Positions 46,592-55,415 of a stretch of 64,000 nucleotides of DNA are shown here, in pieces. Source of the DNA: Clostridiales bacterium (GTDB lineage: Bacteria; Bacillota; Clostridia; Christensenellales; Aristaeellaceae); the NCBI GenBank assembly GCA_012517815.1, contig JAAYUF010000156.1, positions 41,334 through 105,333 on the forward strand. The letters are read 5' to 3'. A model generated the notes under the pieces. It had not been told where the DNA came from, ran no database searches, and worked only from the letters and a program-made list of their open reading frames with translations. Position 1 is the stretch's first letter. Every line of letters begins with the position of its first letter. Both the position numbers and the translations under genes were made by a program.

Positions 46592-46985
46592 GCGCCTTGT
46601 GTTGCCGGTTCGGACGGATGTTGTGGTTGTCTGCCGCCGGGCTGGTTTGGAGCGGTTACGGCCGGTTGGGCGCAGGGCCTTCCGGCGGCGGAGAGGCGGC
46701 CCAGGATCGCCCCCAGCGGGCGGCGGCGCGACGTATTTCATAACGCCGCGGCTTTCTCCGCGGTGAACGCGTCGGCCTGCAACCGTAGATCCGTTTCCCG
46801 GTTTGCCGTATGGGAATCGCGTGGCTGTCGGAACCGCCGCGTCACTGGCGTGTGCGCGTCGCCTCTCCTGCCGTACCCGTCCTGGCCGCCATGGCGCGCC
46901 CAGCCTCGACCACGTTTTCCGGGCGCGTCCTCCCCAAAGCCTCTCCGCAAGGCGCCCCGGTTGGAAGAAGCCAAACCGGGACGCC
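46592..46985. other. 394-bp convergent spacer
   Basis: Between trkH and the end of the minus-strand PucR/CdaR-type gene. No gene is seen. It contains a small CCGCGG hairpin (46746-46763) and the longer bidirectional hairpin at 46949-46987. Confidence 0.6.
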
Positions 46986-46987
46986 TT
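46949..46987. terminator. Bidirectional terminator-like hairpin
   Basis: AAGGCGCCCCGGTTGG (46949-46964) pairs with CCAAACCGGGACGCCTT (46971-46987) with one mismatch and one bulge. TTATTT follows on the plus strand. The hairpin reaches the stop codon of the minus-strand regulator gene, so it can serve both converging units. Confidence 0.7.
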
Positions 46988-48170
46988 ATTTAGCGGGGTT
47001 CTCCCGGGCTTTCCTCGGCGCGAAATACAGCATGCAACAGATGTAGATCATCCGAAGCGTAAAGCGGTCTTCATCGCAATGGAGCGGGTTGAGGCCCAGC
47101 ATCCTTTTCATCTGGTTAAGGCGGAAAACCACGGTATTGCGATGGACAAACAGCATCTGTGCCGCCTCATCAAGGCTCATATTGCAGCGGATCAGAGCCT
47201 GCACCGTTTCCAGCAGCTGCGAAGACACGAGCTTCTTTGCCGATGCCCCCAGAAAATGCAGGACCGTTTCCTGCGGCAGATGTGCAACCTCCTGTTCGAA
47301 CAGGAAATCATCAATGAAGCTGACCGCCGCGGTTGACTCAAACAGTTTTGCGTAGTTGAGGGCGGATTGCGCCTGCGCCAGACTGACGCCATATTCCGTA
47401 AGGGTTTCCGGAACGGCGCCTACGCCGATTCTCATATCGACGCCTAAATTCTCCTGCAGGGCATGATGGATTCGCAGCAGGAAAGCCTGCAATTCATGGC
47501 GCAGGTTATCCCGCCCGGGAGGAATCACCATCAGCACAACCAGTTGTGAACTGCTCATGGGCGCCACAATATCCTGCGTCGCCACCGAACCGGGCGAAAA
47601 AACCGGGTTGCCGTCATCCGCACGCAGGCGGTAACTGGTTAACTCATTTTGTATCAACCGCTGCACTTTGTCCTGCAGCACCGCGTTTTTCGCGCCCGCA
47701 GAAGGCAGTTCCAGCACGCAGACGGCTCGTTGCAGCGAAAGATCAAACCCGATTTCCAAACCCCACAGCACAAGGTAGGCGGTGCTGTCCGGCGTGGTTA
47801 AATGAAACAGCTGATTGGCCAGCAGGATCATGTTGTTTCTTGTGAAGCCGGCCTGCTCCATCAGGTCGTCCCGGCCCACGATCAGCGCTTGGATCGTTTG
47901 CACCATTCGGCTTCTTTCCAGGGCCACGGCACGGCTCTTGACCATGTCCTTAATCATCAGCGTCCATCCCCCGGAAAGCGGCACCGTCTGCAAATAGGAC
48001 GCCGTAACGGGATCAAAATACAGCTCCACGCCGCTTTGCGGGAGGGACAGCGGCTCTTGGGGAGGATTGCTGAATACCGGACGACCCTGTGGGTTGAGCA
48101 TCGTCACATACGCGCGTGGCAGCATGCGGGTTACATCTTCAAAGAGCGTTTGCAGCGCCTCTTGACGCAT
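46986..48170 (-). CDS. PucR/CdaR-type transcriptional regulator
   Basis: 394 residues. N-terminal ~150 residues are a divergent sensory domain; the middle (~150-290) resembles the degenerate GGDEF-like domain of CdaR/PucR proteins ('GVGAVPETLTEYGVSLAQAQSALNYAK'); the C-terminus has the HTH_30 domain ('LLETVQALIRCNMSLDEAAQMLFVHRNTVVFRLNQMKRMLGL'). Family members usually activate genes for organic or sugar-acid use. ATG at 48170 follows AAGGAGGA and overlaps the upstream regulator gene by 32 bp, so both are co-expressed, divergent from the TRAP operon they probably control. Confidence 0.88.
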   Translation of the reverse strand: MRQEALQTLFEDVTRMLPRAYVTMLNPQGRPVFSNPPQEPLSLPQSGVELYFDPVTASYLQTVPLSGGWTLMIKDMVKSRAVALERSRMVQTIQALIVGRDDLMEQAGFTRNNMILLANQLFHLTTPDSTAYLVLWGLEIGFDLSLQRAVCVLELPSAGAKNAVLQDKVQRLIQNELTSYRLRADDGNPVFSPGSVATQDIVAPMSSSQLVVLMVIPPGRDNLRHELQAFLLRIHHALQENLGVDMRIGVGAVPETLTEYGVSLAQAQSALNYAKLFESTAAVSFIDDFLFEQEVAHLPQETVLHFLGASAKKLVSSQLLETVQALIRCNMSLDEAAQMLFVHRNTVVFRLNQMKRMLGLNPLHCDEDRFTLRMIYICCMLYFAPRKARENPAK

Positions 48171-50172
48171 GGTATTCCTCCTTGGCTTTCATGAATCTGG
48201 CTAAGGTTTCTTTCGGTTCGAACGCCTGGTAGAACGGTTGGACACTTTCAAGCCAGGCCGGCAACGTCTTTGGGTCGAAGGGTACAACCTTAAGGCCCTT
48301 ATTGAGCAACTCTTCCTTGCAGTCGGCATTGATCCCGATTACCGTGCCGTTTTGCCAACGGTTGGTCAGCTCGGCCGCCTTGCCGATCCATTCGCGCTGC
48401 TGAGCGGAGAGCCTGCTCAGCGCAAGCTGCGTCGTAAGGAACATCACCACGTCGAAAAACATGGGGATTTCGCTTACGTAACGCTGATTCTGGTATAGTT
48501 TCATGCCGGTGATGTTGCTGTAGGGGTTCTCCTGCCCGTCGATCAAATGCTGCGCCAGCGCGGAAGAGATGTCTTTATAATGCATCTTGACCGGAATTGC
48601 GCCCAGCGCGGCAAAATAGCCGGCAACGATGTCCTTGTGCATAATGCGAATGCGAAGCCCGCGCAGGTCCTGCGGCGCGTGGATGGGTCGCTGGCCGGTG
48701 GTCAGCATTCTCCAGCCCATGGACCAGTAGCCCATCGCGCACAGGCCGCTTGCGGGAAGGTCCTCCGCAAGGTAACGGCCGAAGTCCCCGTTGAGAATGC
48801 CGAAAGCCTCCGCCGACGAGTCAAACAGAAAGGGAAGCTGAAACAGCGTAATCCGGTTTTGCGTGAGAGGCGCCAAGGCGTTAAAATCAAACGCCGCAAA
48901 GTCCAGAGAGCCGGAACGAAGGATATCCACCAGATGCTGGTTGTCCCCGGAGTAGGAAAGCACATGCACGTCAATCTGCAAAGAGCCGTCGCTGAGTTGG
49001 GCGACGGATTCGGCGAATTTCTGAAACCCGAGGTACGGAACGCTTCCGTACTGGATATTGGTGCCCGCGTGAAGGATGGTGCGCCTTTTGCGGAACAAGG
49101 CGTACTGCCTTGCCTCCAAACGGTCCTGATCCTTTCCCTGCAAATCCAGATCGAGCAGATCGCACAGCCGCGCGTATCGTTTCATCATCGTATTCCTGTG
49201 CACGCCCATGTCCTTTGCGGTACACGCCAGGTTCACGCTGTTTTTGGAGAGGTTCATCAGGGTATCCGATAAAACGGCTTCCAGCTCCAGCACGTTATAT
49301 CGCCTGAATTTTCTTTGCCAGTAGTCGGCGGGCAACAGGGAACAGAAGTAATCGAACACATGGTTTTGGATAAAGGATAAGCGCTGCCCCCGCCCCATGG
49401 TTTTTTGATTGGCCAGCACAAAACAGGCTTCCTCAAAGCTCTCGTGCTGGTGCGCGATATCCGGGTAAACGCTGCCAATCCCGGCCGAAAGCGTAACCCC
49501 AGCGCCTTGTTCCGTCGCATCCAGAACGGCGCTGGTAAACGCCGTCAGCCTCTCCGTCAGGCTGGCATCGTCCAAACCTTCTGGAACAAATTTAAACACG
49601 ACCATCCGGTCCGCGTTGACCATCTCGTAAATATCTTCGCTGTGAAAATGCGGCGCTCCCCGAACCGCCTGCAAAAAGTACGGCCGCACCTCCTCTTGCC
49701 GGGTGCCGCCTGCGGCCACCTGAAAGCATATGGCGCAGCGCGAAACCTGCGGGTCATACTTCAGCTGCAGCGCGAATACAGGCAGAGATTCCCGCTCGCT
49801 GCTGCCCAGTGTGGTGATGCGGTTGACGAAATACAGCCGATCGCTGAAATCGTTATCCGTCTGATCCCGAAGAATCTGTTGATCCAGGGCGGTCTGAAGC
49901 ACCATGTGCACAAAAGCGACCTGTGTGGGGCACGGTTTGGCTTCCGGGAAAAGCACATCGCAACTCGGATAGCCTTCCTTTGCAAAGCGCAAGACCCGTT
50001 CTTCCTTTTCGCTTCCCGAAAGGGAGGCGTAAACCTGTTGAAAGGCCGCGGCCCGCTGCTGATCGGTGGAAGCCAGATAACGGCCTGAGGCATCAAATAT
50101 GGCCGCATCCGTTTGTAAGGCGTCGCGTATCGAATCCATGCAAAGGGTGCAGGTGGTGGCATGAATGATCAT
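48139..50172 (-). CDS. Regulator fused to a TRAP DctP substrate-binding domain
   Basis: 677 residues in one uninterrupted frame. Residues 1-130: unassigned N-terminal domain with Cys8 and Cys11. ~130-255: CdaR/PucR-like degenerate GGDEF domain ('AGIGSVYPDIAHQHESFEEAC'). ~291-350: HTH_30-type DNA-binding domain ('LACTAKDMGVHRNTMMKRYARL'). ~365-665: a complete DctP-type TRAP substrate-binding domain, including 'LRGLRIRIMHK' with the ligand-binding Arg (Arg509) and 'LIDGQENPYSNI', which align with 'AGKKIRVMEN' and 'TVDCQENPFANI' of the neighbouring secreted DctP. No signal peptide or membrane helix is present, so the binding domain is cytoplasmic. I infer it senses imported TRAP substrate. ATG at 50172 follows CAGGAGAG; a TTG at 50202 is less likely. 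Confidence 0.9.
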   Translation of the reverse strand: MIIHATTCTLCMDSIRDALQTDAAIFDASGRYLASTDQQRAAAFQQVYASLSGSEKEERVLRFAKEGYPSCDVLFPEAKPCPTQVAFVHMVLQTALDQQILRDQTDNDFSDRLYFVNRITTLGSSERESLPVFALQLKYDPQVSRCAICFQVAAGGTRQEEVRPYFLQAVRGAPHFHSEDIYEMVNADRMVVFKFVPEGLDDASLTERLTAFTSAVLDATEQGAGVTLSAGIGSVYPDIAHQHESFEEACFVLANQKTMGRGQRLSFIQNHVFDYFCSLLPADYWQRKFRRYNVLELEAVLSDTLMNLSKNSVNLACTAKDMGVHRNTMMKRYARLCDLLDLDLQGKDQDRLEARQYALFRKRRTILHAGTNIQYGSVPYLGFQKFAESVAQLSDGSLQIDVHVLSYSGDNQHLVDILRSGSLDFAAFDFNALAPLTQNRITLFQLPFLFDSSAEAFGILNGDFGRYLAEDLPASGLCAMGYWSMGWRMLTTGQRPIHAPQDLRGLRIRIMHKDIVAGYFAALGAIPVKMHYKDISSALAQHLIDGQENPYSNITGMKLYQNQRYVSEIPMFFDVVMFLTTQLALSRLSAQQREWIGKAAELTNRWQNGTVIGINADCKEELLNKGLKVVPFDPKTLPAWLESVQPFYQAFEPKETLARFMKAKEEYHASRGAANAL

Positions 50173-50213
50173 AGGCTCTCCTGTGTCAAGTGTGCTGTTC
50201 AACCAATAATCAC

Positions 50214-50242
50214 AGTATATCTTGTTTCACGCAAACAATCAA
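50214..50242 (-). promoter_or_regulatory. Promoter of the two-regulator operon
   Basis: On the minus strand TTGATT (50242-50237), 17-bp spacer, TATACT (50219-50214), about 40 bp before the start codon. No equally good promoter is seen for the divergent dctP gene (best -10 candidate TATAGT at 50406-50411 without -35), which fits an activated TRAP promoter. Confidence 0.7.
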
Positions 50243-50470
50243 TGATGTATTTGTACTATGTGGTTCCTATTCTTCCTTTTTCTAACAACAGAGTGGCATG
50301 GCCTGGCGTTTTCGCTGCCGTCGAAAACGATCCCTGTGCCATCGATACAAACGCCATTCTGAATCATTGAGCAGGATGGACCTATCCTTTTATGCAAATT
50401 CTGTTTATAGTAGACGTAACAGGTTTGCCAAACCGGCTGTAAACCAAATATCGAACGGAGGGTTTATCTC

Positions 50471-51487
50471 ATGAGGAAAATCTTGTCCTTGCTGCTTGTG
50501 CTTGCGATGATGCTCGGCTGCTGCGCCATCGCCTCCGCTGAAACGGTGGATTATACCCAGGGTAACCCGGTGGTGATTAAAATCGCCCACGTTTCTCAGG
50601 AAGGTGTGCCCATTGACCAAGGCCACCGCCTCTTCAAACAGAAGATCGAAGAGATCACCGGCGGCCGCATGACCGTGGAAGTCTATCCCGCCGCCCAGTT
50701 GGGGGACAACACCTACCTGCTGGAGCAGTTGCAGCTGGGCGCCCTGGAAATGTGCAGCCCTTCCGTCGCGGCCCTGGGCGGTTTCTCCGATGCGACCGCG
50801 CTTTTGGATCTGCCTTTCCTCTTCAAATCGGATGAGGCAGCCTGGGAAGTGCTCGACGGGGAAGTCGGCCAGGCGGTTTTCGCCTCGCTTGAGTCTTCCG
50901 GCTTCGTCGGTCTGGCCTGGCTGTCCACCGGATGGCGTCACCTGACCGCCAACACCGAGATCCGCGTGCCGGCCGATATGGCGGGCAAGAAGATTCGCGT
51001 GATGGAAAACCAGATTCACATCGACACCTGGAACGCCCTGGGCGCTTCCGCTACCCCCATGGCTTTTTCCGAGCTGTACACGGCCCTGCAAAACGGAACG
51101 GTGGACTGTCAGGAGAACCCCTTTGCCAACATCAACGGCAACCGTCTCAACGATGTGCAGAAATACATCATTCTCACCTACCACATCTATGATACGGCCC
51201 CCCTGCTGGCTTCCAAGGTTTGGTGGGACACGCTGAGCCAAACCGATCAGCAGCTGATCCGCGATACCATGGTGGACGTGCTGGCTGTTGAGCGGCAGAT
51301 TTCCATCGACGATCAGGAAACCCTGAAGGAGAAAATCGCGAACAACGGCTTCAACGTCATTGTGGAGCTGACCGATGAAGAACGGGCCCTCTGGCGCGAA
51401 GGGACCCAGTCCATCTACGATAAGTACGGCCCTGGGATCGGCATGGATCTGATTGAGCAGATTCAGGAAATCAACAGCAAGTATTAA
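50471..51487 (+). CDS. dctP: TRAP transporter substrate-binding protein DctP
   Basis: 338 residues: signal peptide (hydrophobic to 'CCAIASA'), then the DctP fold: 'IKIAHVSQEGVPIDQGHRLFKQ', 'LGDNTYLLEQLQLGALEMCSPS', 'LDLPFLFKSDEAAWEV', 'AGKKIRVMEN' (substrate Arg) and 'DCQENPFANI'. It captures a carboxylate ligand outside and passes it to DctQM. ATG at 50471 follows CGGAGGG. The esterase gene at the end of the operon suggests the ligand may be an acid set free from an ester. The cytoplasmic regulator divergent from it carries a paralogous domain. Confidence 0.95.
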   Translation: MRKILSLLLVLAMMLGCCAIASAETVDYTQGNPVVIKIAHVSQEGVPIDQGHRLFKQKIEEITGGRMTVEVYPAAQLGDNTYLLEQLQLGALEMCSPSVAALGGFSDATALLDLPFLFKSDEAAWEVLDGEVGQAVFASLESSGFVGLAWLSTGWRHLTANTEIRVPADMAGKKIRVMENQIHIDTWNALGASATPMAFSELYTALQNGTVDCQENPFANINGNRLNDVQKYIILTYHIYDTAPLLASKVWWDTLSQTDQQLIRDTMVDVLAVERQISIDDQETLKEKIANNGFNVIVELTDEERALWREGTQSIYDKYGPGIGMDLIEQIQEINSKY

Positions 51488-51574
51488 CGCATGTCCAAAC
51501 AGGTGGGGGCGACCTTCTGGAGCCTCGGCTACGGAAGGTCGTCCCTTCCCGCTCCATAGGAAAGGTGATTTTGG

Positions 51575-52108
51575 ATGGAAGCAGCAAAGAAAAAAATCCC
51601 CTTTTACGATCGGATCGAATGGTGGGTCATCATCATCCTCTTTTCCTGCATGACGGTGCTCACCTTCTTTACGGTCTGCAGTCGCTATCTGTTTTCGTTT
51701 ACCTTCTCCTGGGCGGAACAGCTCACGCGACTGATGCTGGTCTGGATTTCCTTCGCGGGGATCAGCTGGGCCGGAAAGATCAATGTGCATAACCGGGTAA
51801 CGGTGGTTGCGGTCCTTTTTGCGAAGCATGAGAAGCTGACGCGCACCCTGTTGACCATCGGGGATCTGCTCTGCGTCGCCTTCGGTTTTTATATGGCGTG
51901 GCAAACCGGAACCGTCATGATGAAAATCATGTCCACCCATCAGATGATGCCCTCCATGCTCTGGTGTCCCAAATGGGCGATGTATCTCCCCGGCGTTTTG
52001 GGAATGGTTGGCCTGAGCCTGCGCATCCTGCAACGCCTATACGGCACCTATTGGGGTAAAACCAGGCAATCGCTCAACCAGATTAAGGAAGGGGGCGCTG
52101 TGGAATGA
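51575..52108 (+). CDS. dctQ: TRAP transporter small membrane subunit DctQ
   Basis: 177 residues, four membrane helices, with the family motif region 'FTVCSRYLFSFTFSWAEQLTRLMLVWISFAG'. It scaffolds DctM and receives DctP. ATG at 51575 follows AAAGGTGA; overlaps dctM by four bases. Confidence 0.93.
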   Translation: MEAAKKKIPFYDRIEWWVIIILFSCMTVLTFFTVCSRYLFSFTFSWAEQLTRLMLVWISFAGISWAGKINVHNRVTVVAVLFAKHEKLTRTLLTIGDLLCVAFGFYMAWQTGTVMMKIMSTHQMMPSMLWCPKWAMYLPGVLGMVGLSLRILQRLYGTYWGKTRQSLNQIKEGGAVE

Positions 52109-53391
52109 TTGCCGCGTTGCTCGTCAGCCTGGCCGTTCTTCTGTTCCTATCCACACCGATAGCCGCGAGCATTGGGTTCGCCTGCGTTTCCGTCTTCAAA
52201 ATGTTTCCGCAGTTCGCAACCTATGAGGTTGTGCTGGGTCAATCGAGCGTTTCCAGCCTGGATTCGTTTACGCTGCTGGCCATCCCCTATTTCATGCTGA
52301 TGGGAAGCCTGATGGAGCGAACAGGCATCGCGGAAAAACTGGTGGACGTAGCCAAACTGGTTACGGGAGACCGTCACGGCGGGCTGGGCGCCGCTGCCAT
52401 TGTCGCTTCCATGTTCTTCGCCGCCATTTCCGGCTCGGGGCCCGCCACCGTCGCCGCCGTGGGCGGCATCATGATTGCTCCCATGCTGCGTCAGGGTTAT
52501 CACCGGGCCTACTCCGGCTCGCTGCTGGCCGCAGGCTCAACCATCGGCCCCGTGATCCCGCCTTCTATACCGATGGTCATGTTTGGGGTTACCGTCGGAG
52601 TTTCGGTAACCAAAATGTTTATCGGCGGTTTCTTCCCCGGCTTCCTGATGGGCGGCTGTCTGCTCGTGTATAACTACCTCGTATCCAAAAAACACGGATA
52701 CCGCGGCAATGTTGTCACGCTGAGCAAAGAAGAAAAGCGCAAGGTGATTGTCAGCGCCATTCCCGCAATGCTGATGCCCGTCATCGTTCTGGGCGGCATT
52801 TATGCCGGCATTTTCACCCCTACGGAATGCGCGGCTGTCGGTGTGGTCTATTCTCTGCTGATCGGGAAGTTCATCTATAAAAACCTTTCCCTGAAGAAGC
52901 TTACCGACGCATTGTTTGAAGCGGCCATTACTTCCGCAACGGTGATGATTCTGTTTGGCAGCGCCAATGTGCTGGGGCGCCTGCTGACCATCGGCGGCGT
53001 ATCCGATATCATGCGGAGCGCGCTCCTGGCCGTTTCTCAGAACCGCGTGATTGTTCTGATCCTGATCAACCTGATCCTGTTGGTCATCGGTATGTTCCTG
53101 GATACGATTTCCTCCATTCTGATTTTTGCTCCCGTCTTCGCGCCCATCGCGGCTTCCTTAGGCTTTGATCCGGTATACTTCGGCGTGATTATGGTTGTCA
53201 ACCTGTGCATCGGCATGATCACACCGCCCATGTCGGCAAACTTCTACATTGGGCAGCGACTGGCCGGCGCAACGTTTGAAGAAATGTTCAAGCAAACGGT
53301 CCCGCTGGTGGGCACGTTGCTGGTCGCGCTGGCTTTGATGATCCTTTTCCCGGCCATTGTCACGGCCTTACCGGCGCTGTTGGGCATGTAA
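52105..53391 (+). CDS. dctM: TRAP transporter large permease DctM
   Basis: 428 residues, about twelve membrane helices, DctM signatures 'FFAAISGSGPATVAAVGGIMIAPM', 'GSTIGPVIPPSIPMVMFGV', 'GIFTPTECAAVGVVYSL' and 'GMITPPMSANFYIGQRLAG'. It uses the sodium gradient to import the ligand delivered by DctP. ATGA overlap with dctQ. Confidence 0.95.
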   Translation: MIAALLVSLAVLLFLSTPIAASIGFACVSVFKMFPQFATYEVVLGQSSVSSLDSFTLLAIPYFMLMGSLMERTGIAEKLVDVAKLVTGDRHGGLGAAAIVASMFFAAISGSGPATVAAVGGIMIAPMLRQGYHRAYSGSLLAAGSTIGPVIPPSIPMVMFGVTVGVSVTKMFIGGFFPGFLMGGCLLVYNYLVSKKHGYRGNVVTLSKEEKRKVIVSAIPAMLMPVIVLGGIYAGIFTPTECAAVGVVYSLLIGKFIYKNLSLKKLTDALFEAAITSATVMILFGSANVLGRLLTIGGVSDIMRSALLAVSQNRVIVLILINLILLVIGMFLDTISSILIFAPVFAPIAASLGFDPVYFGVIMVVNLCIGMITPPMSANFYIGQRLAGATFEEMFKQTVPLVGTLLVALALMILFPAIVTALPALLGM

Positions 53392-53419
53392 AAATCTGTA
53401 GAGAAGGGAATCTTCCCCA

Positions 53420-54175
53420 ATGTATCTGAGTGTTAGCTTGACGGTTGACGATAAACTGATTCGGGGCGTTGTGCGCACGCCCGATGGCGAGGGACCCTTT
53501 CCAACCGTAGTGTTCTATCACGGTTTTACGGTCGACAAAGTCGGCCTGATGCGTCTGCATGAACTGTTTGCCAGGCAATGCGTCGAAAATGGGTTTGCTT
53601 GCGTACGCTTTGATTTCTATGGCTGTGGCGAAAGCGACGGCGACTTTGAAGAAATGCGCCTGAGCGATGAAATCAAGCAAGCGGAAGCCATTTACCGTTG
53701 GACCTGCGAACAGCGTTTCAGCGATGCCGCCCGCGTTTTCCCCGTGGGGCATAGCATGGGCGGGTTAATCACCTGCATCATCGCGGGCAGGGTGCAACCC
53801 AAAGCGGCCGTGATGTGGGCGCCCGCGCCCATGGTATACTATGATGCCAGCGCTCGCGCCAACGCGGTCCCCAGCTGTTATGAAAGCTCCTATGATATCG
53901 GCGGGCTTTCCCTGTCCTCCGAATTTCTGCTGGACGCACGTCGGCTGAAAGTGCTGGAGGAATCCAAGGGATTCAAAGGGCGGCTATTCATCCTTCACGG
54001 CGACATGGATGAAAAAGCCCCCGTTGCGTCCGTCGGCTTCTATGAGGATATGTACGGTCGGGACCAACTGACGATTCAACTGGTTCGCGGGGCCAATCAT
54101 CAGTTCAGCTCCCTGACCTGGAAACAGGAAGTCTATGACGCGAGCATCGCCTTCCTGAAAAAACAGTTGACTTGA
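53420..54175 (+). CDS. Alpha/beta-hydrolase, feruloyl/cinnamoyl-esterase-like
   Basis: 251 residues, cytoplasmic. Nucleophile Ser112 in 'PVGHSMGGLITCI', acid Asp in 'ILHGDMDEKAPV', His in 'GANHQFSS'; 'VFYHGFTVDKVG' (oxyanion loop) and 'RFDFYGCGESDGDFEEM' recall the gut-bacterial cinnamoyl esterases. It lies 28 bp after dctM and likely cleaves an ester imported by the TRAP system or supplies its acid. The substrate is inference. ATG at 53420. Confidence 0.85.
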   Translation: MYLSVSLTVDDKLIRGVVRTPDGEGPFPTVVFYHGFTVDKVGLMRLHELFARQCVENGFACVRFDFYGCGESDGDFEEMRLSDEIKQAEAIYRWTCEQRFSDAARVFPVGHSMGGLITCIIAGRVQPKAAVMWAPAPMVYYDASARANAVPSCYESSYDIGGLSLSSEFLLDARRLKVLEESKGFKGRLFILHGDMDEKAPVASVGFYEDMYGRDQLTIQLVRGANHQFSSLTWKQEVYDASIAFLKKQLT

Positions 54176-54575
54176 CAAACACCAGAAGACGTCAGGGTTT
54201 TGTTTCCTTCGTGTTTTCAGCTTCTTCTCCGATTGTATCCGCAGACTTCGCCGTTCGAGTCGGCAACGATCCAATCCATGGGAACAACCCCGAAAACCTT
54301 ACAAACGCCCGGCCATTCAGGCATCGGCCGCCTCAAACCGGAAGCCCGCCGCGATCCGTCGCCGGTGGGTTTTCGGTGCGTTCGGCCTTTGTTGATACAA
54401 GCGTAAGCGGGCATGCGCTGAAACGGGCGCAACAAGCCCGCCCATCAACCTTCCCCCGCCTACGCCACGCAAGCCGCGCGGTAGTGTGCTGACCACCCGA
54501 ACCTGCTCAGGGGTACCCGCGAAACGCGGAAAAGTCTCGCTAATGCGCGGTTGCAGGAGGCATGGGAAGGGGTGG
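54176..54575. other. 400-bp convergent spacer, nothing recognised
   Basis: Between the hydrolase gene and the end of the minus-strand EFR1-type gene. No gene, no T-tailed hairpin and no clear promoter. Confidence 0.5.
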
Positions 54576-55415
54576 CTAGTCTATGTGCCTGCGGTCTGCC
54601 GCCAAATCCGCAGCCGTGATGTAGGGGTTGTGGTAACGTTTTCGTTTCGCCGGCAGTTTCATCAGCCTGACCAGCGGATCATCGATCGCAGCCTTCATTT
54701 CAGGGCTGATGACATATTGGAACGCCTTTTGCGGGCAATAGGCGACGCAGGCCATGCAGAAACTGCACCGGTGCTGAAACGTGGGCCTCCCGTTCTCCAT
54801 CACGATGTTCTGACAGGGGCAGACCTTCGCGCATCGGCCACAGGCGACGCACCGATCCGTTATCACGAAGCCCCTGTCGGCCTGCGGCAGAAACCGCCTG
54901 TACTTGGGCATGACGGATGGGTACAATGCCTTCGTAAGCATAAACGCCTTGGGGAACGGTCGAGTCGTTTTCGCCGCAATCTCCCGGGCAAGCCGAGCGA
55001 GCTTTTTCTCGGCGTGCGGCACCCTTAGCTTCGGAAAGGGCATGGGCGGATAAACGGCCACGAGGTTGGCGACGCTGTACAGGATTCTGGCGTAGGCAAG
55101 CGTTGCGCCCTTTTCTTGCAGGATGCCGGACAGCACCTCGAAACACAGGCCATTGATAAAGCCGGGCGTAGAAACCGCAAAGATGTAGGCCTTGGGATTG
55201 ACGCGTAGCCCCCGCACGAAGCGGATGGCCGCCTCCGGCATTGTCCAGTGATACACGGGAAAGACAAAGCCGATTTCTTCGGCTTCCTGCGCCGATACCT
55301 CGCCAGGTTCGCAGCGCATCGAGATGAGATCGGTATCCTTCAGTTCGGCGGCGATGCGTTGGGCTGCCCGCATGCTGTTGCCTGTGCCGGAGAAATAGTA
55401 GATCACCTTCCTCAT
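54576..55415 (-). CDS. EFR1-type flavodoxin-ferredoxin protein
   Basis: 279 residues. Flavodoxin-like N-terminal half with the FMN phosphate loop 'YYFSGTGNSMRAAQ'; C-terminal ferredoxin half with two 4Fe-4S motifs, 'CVACGRCAKVCPCQ' and 'CSFCMACVAYCP'. Role: electron transfer of unknown purpose. The start overlaps the stop of the TetR gene by four bases, so both form one operon. Confidence 0.9.
   Translation of the reverse strand: MRKVIYYFSGTGNSMRAAQRIAAELKDTDLISMRCEPGEVSAQEAEEIGFVFPVYHWTMPEAAIRFVRGLRVNPKAYIFAVSTPGFINGLCFEVLSGILQEKGATLAYARILYSVANLVAVYPPMPFPKLRVPHAEKKLARLAREIAAKTTRPFPKAFMLTKALYPSVMPKYRRFLPQADRGFVITDRCVACGRCAKVCPCQNIVMENGRPTFQHRCSFCMACVAYCPQKAFQYVISPEMKAAIDDPLVRLMKLPAKRKRYHNPYITAADLAADRRHID

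Noticed and set aside
48139..50172. Regulator and DctP as two separate genes read as one
   Set aside because: There is no stop, no start with a ribosome binding site and no signal peptide at the junction (residues ~350-370); the frame is continuous in the given sequence.
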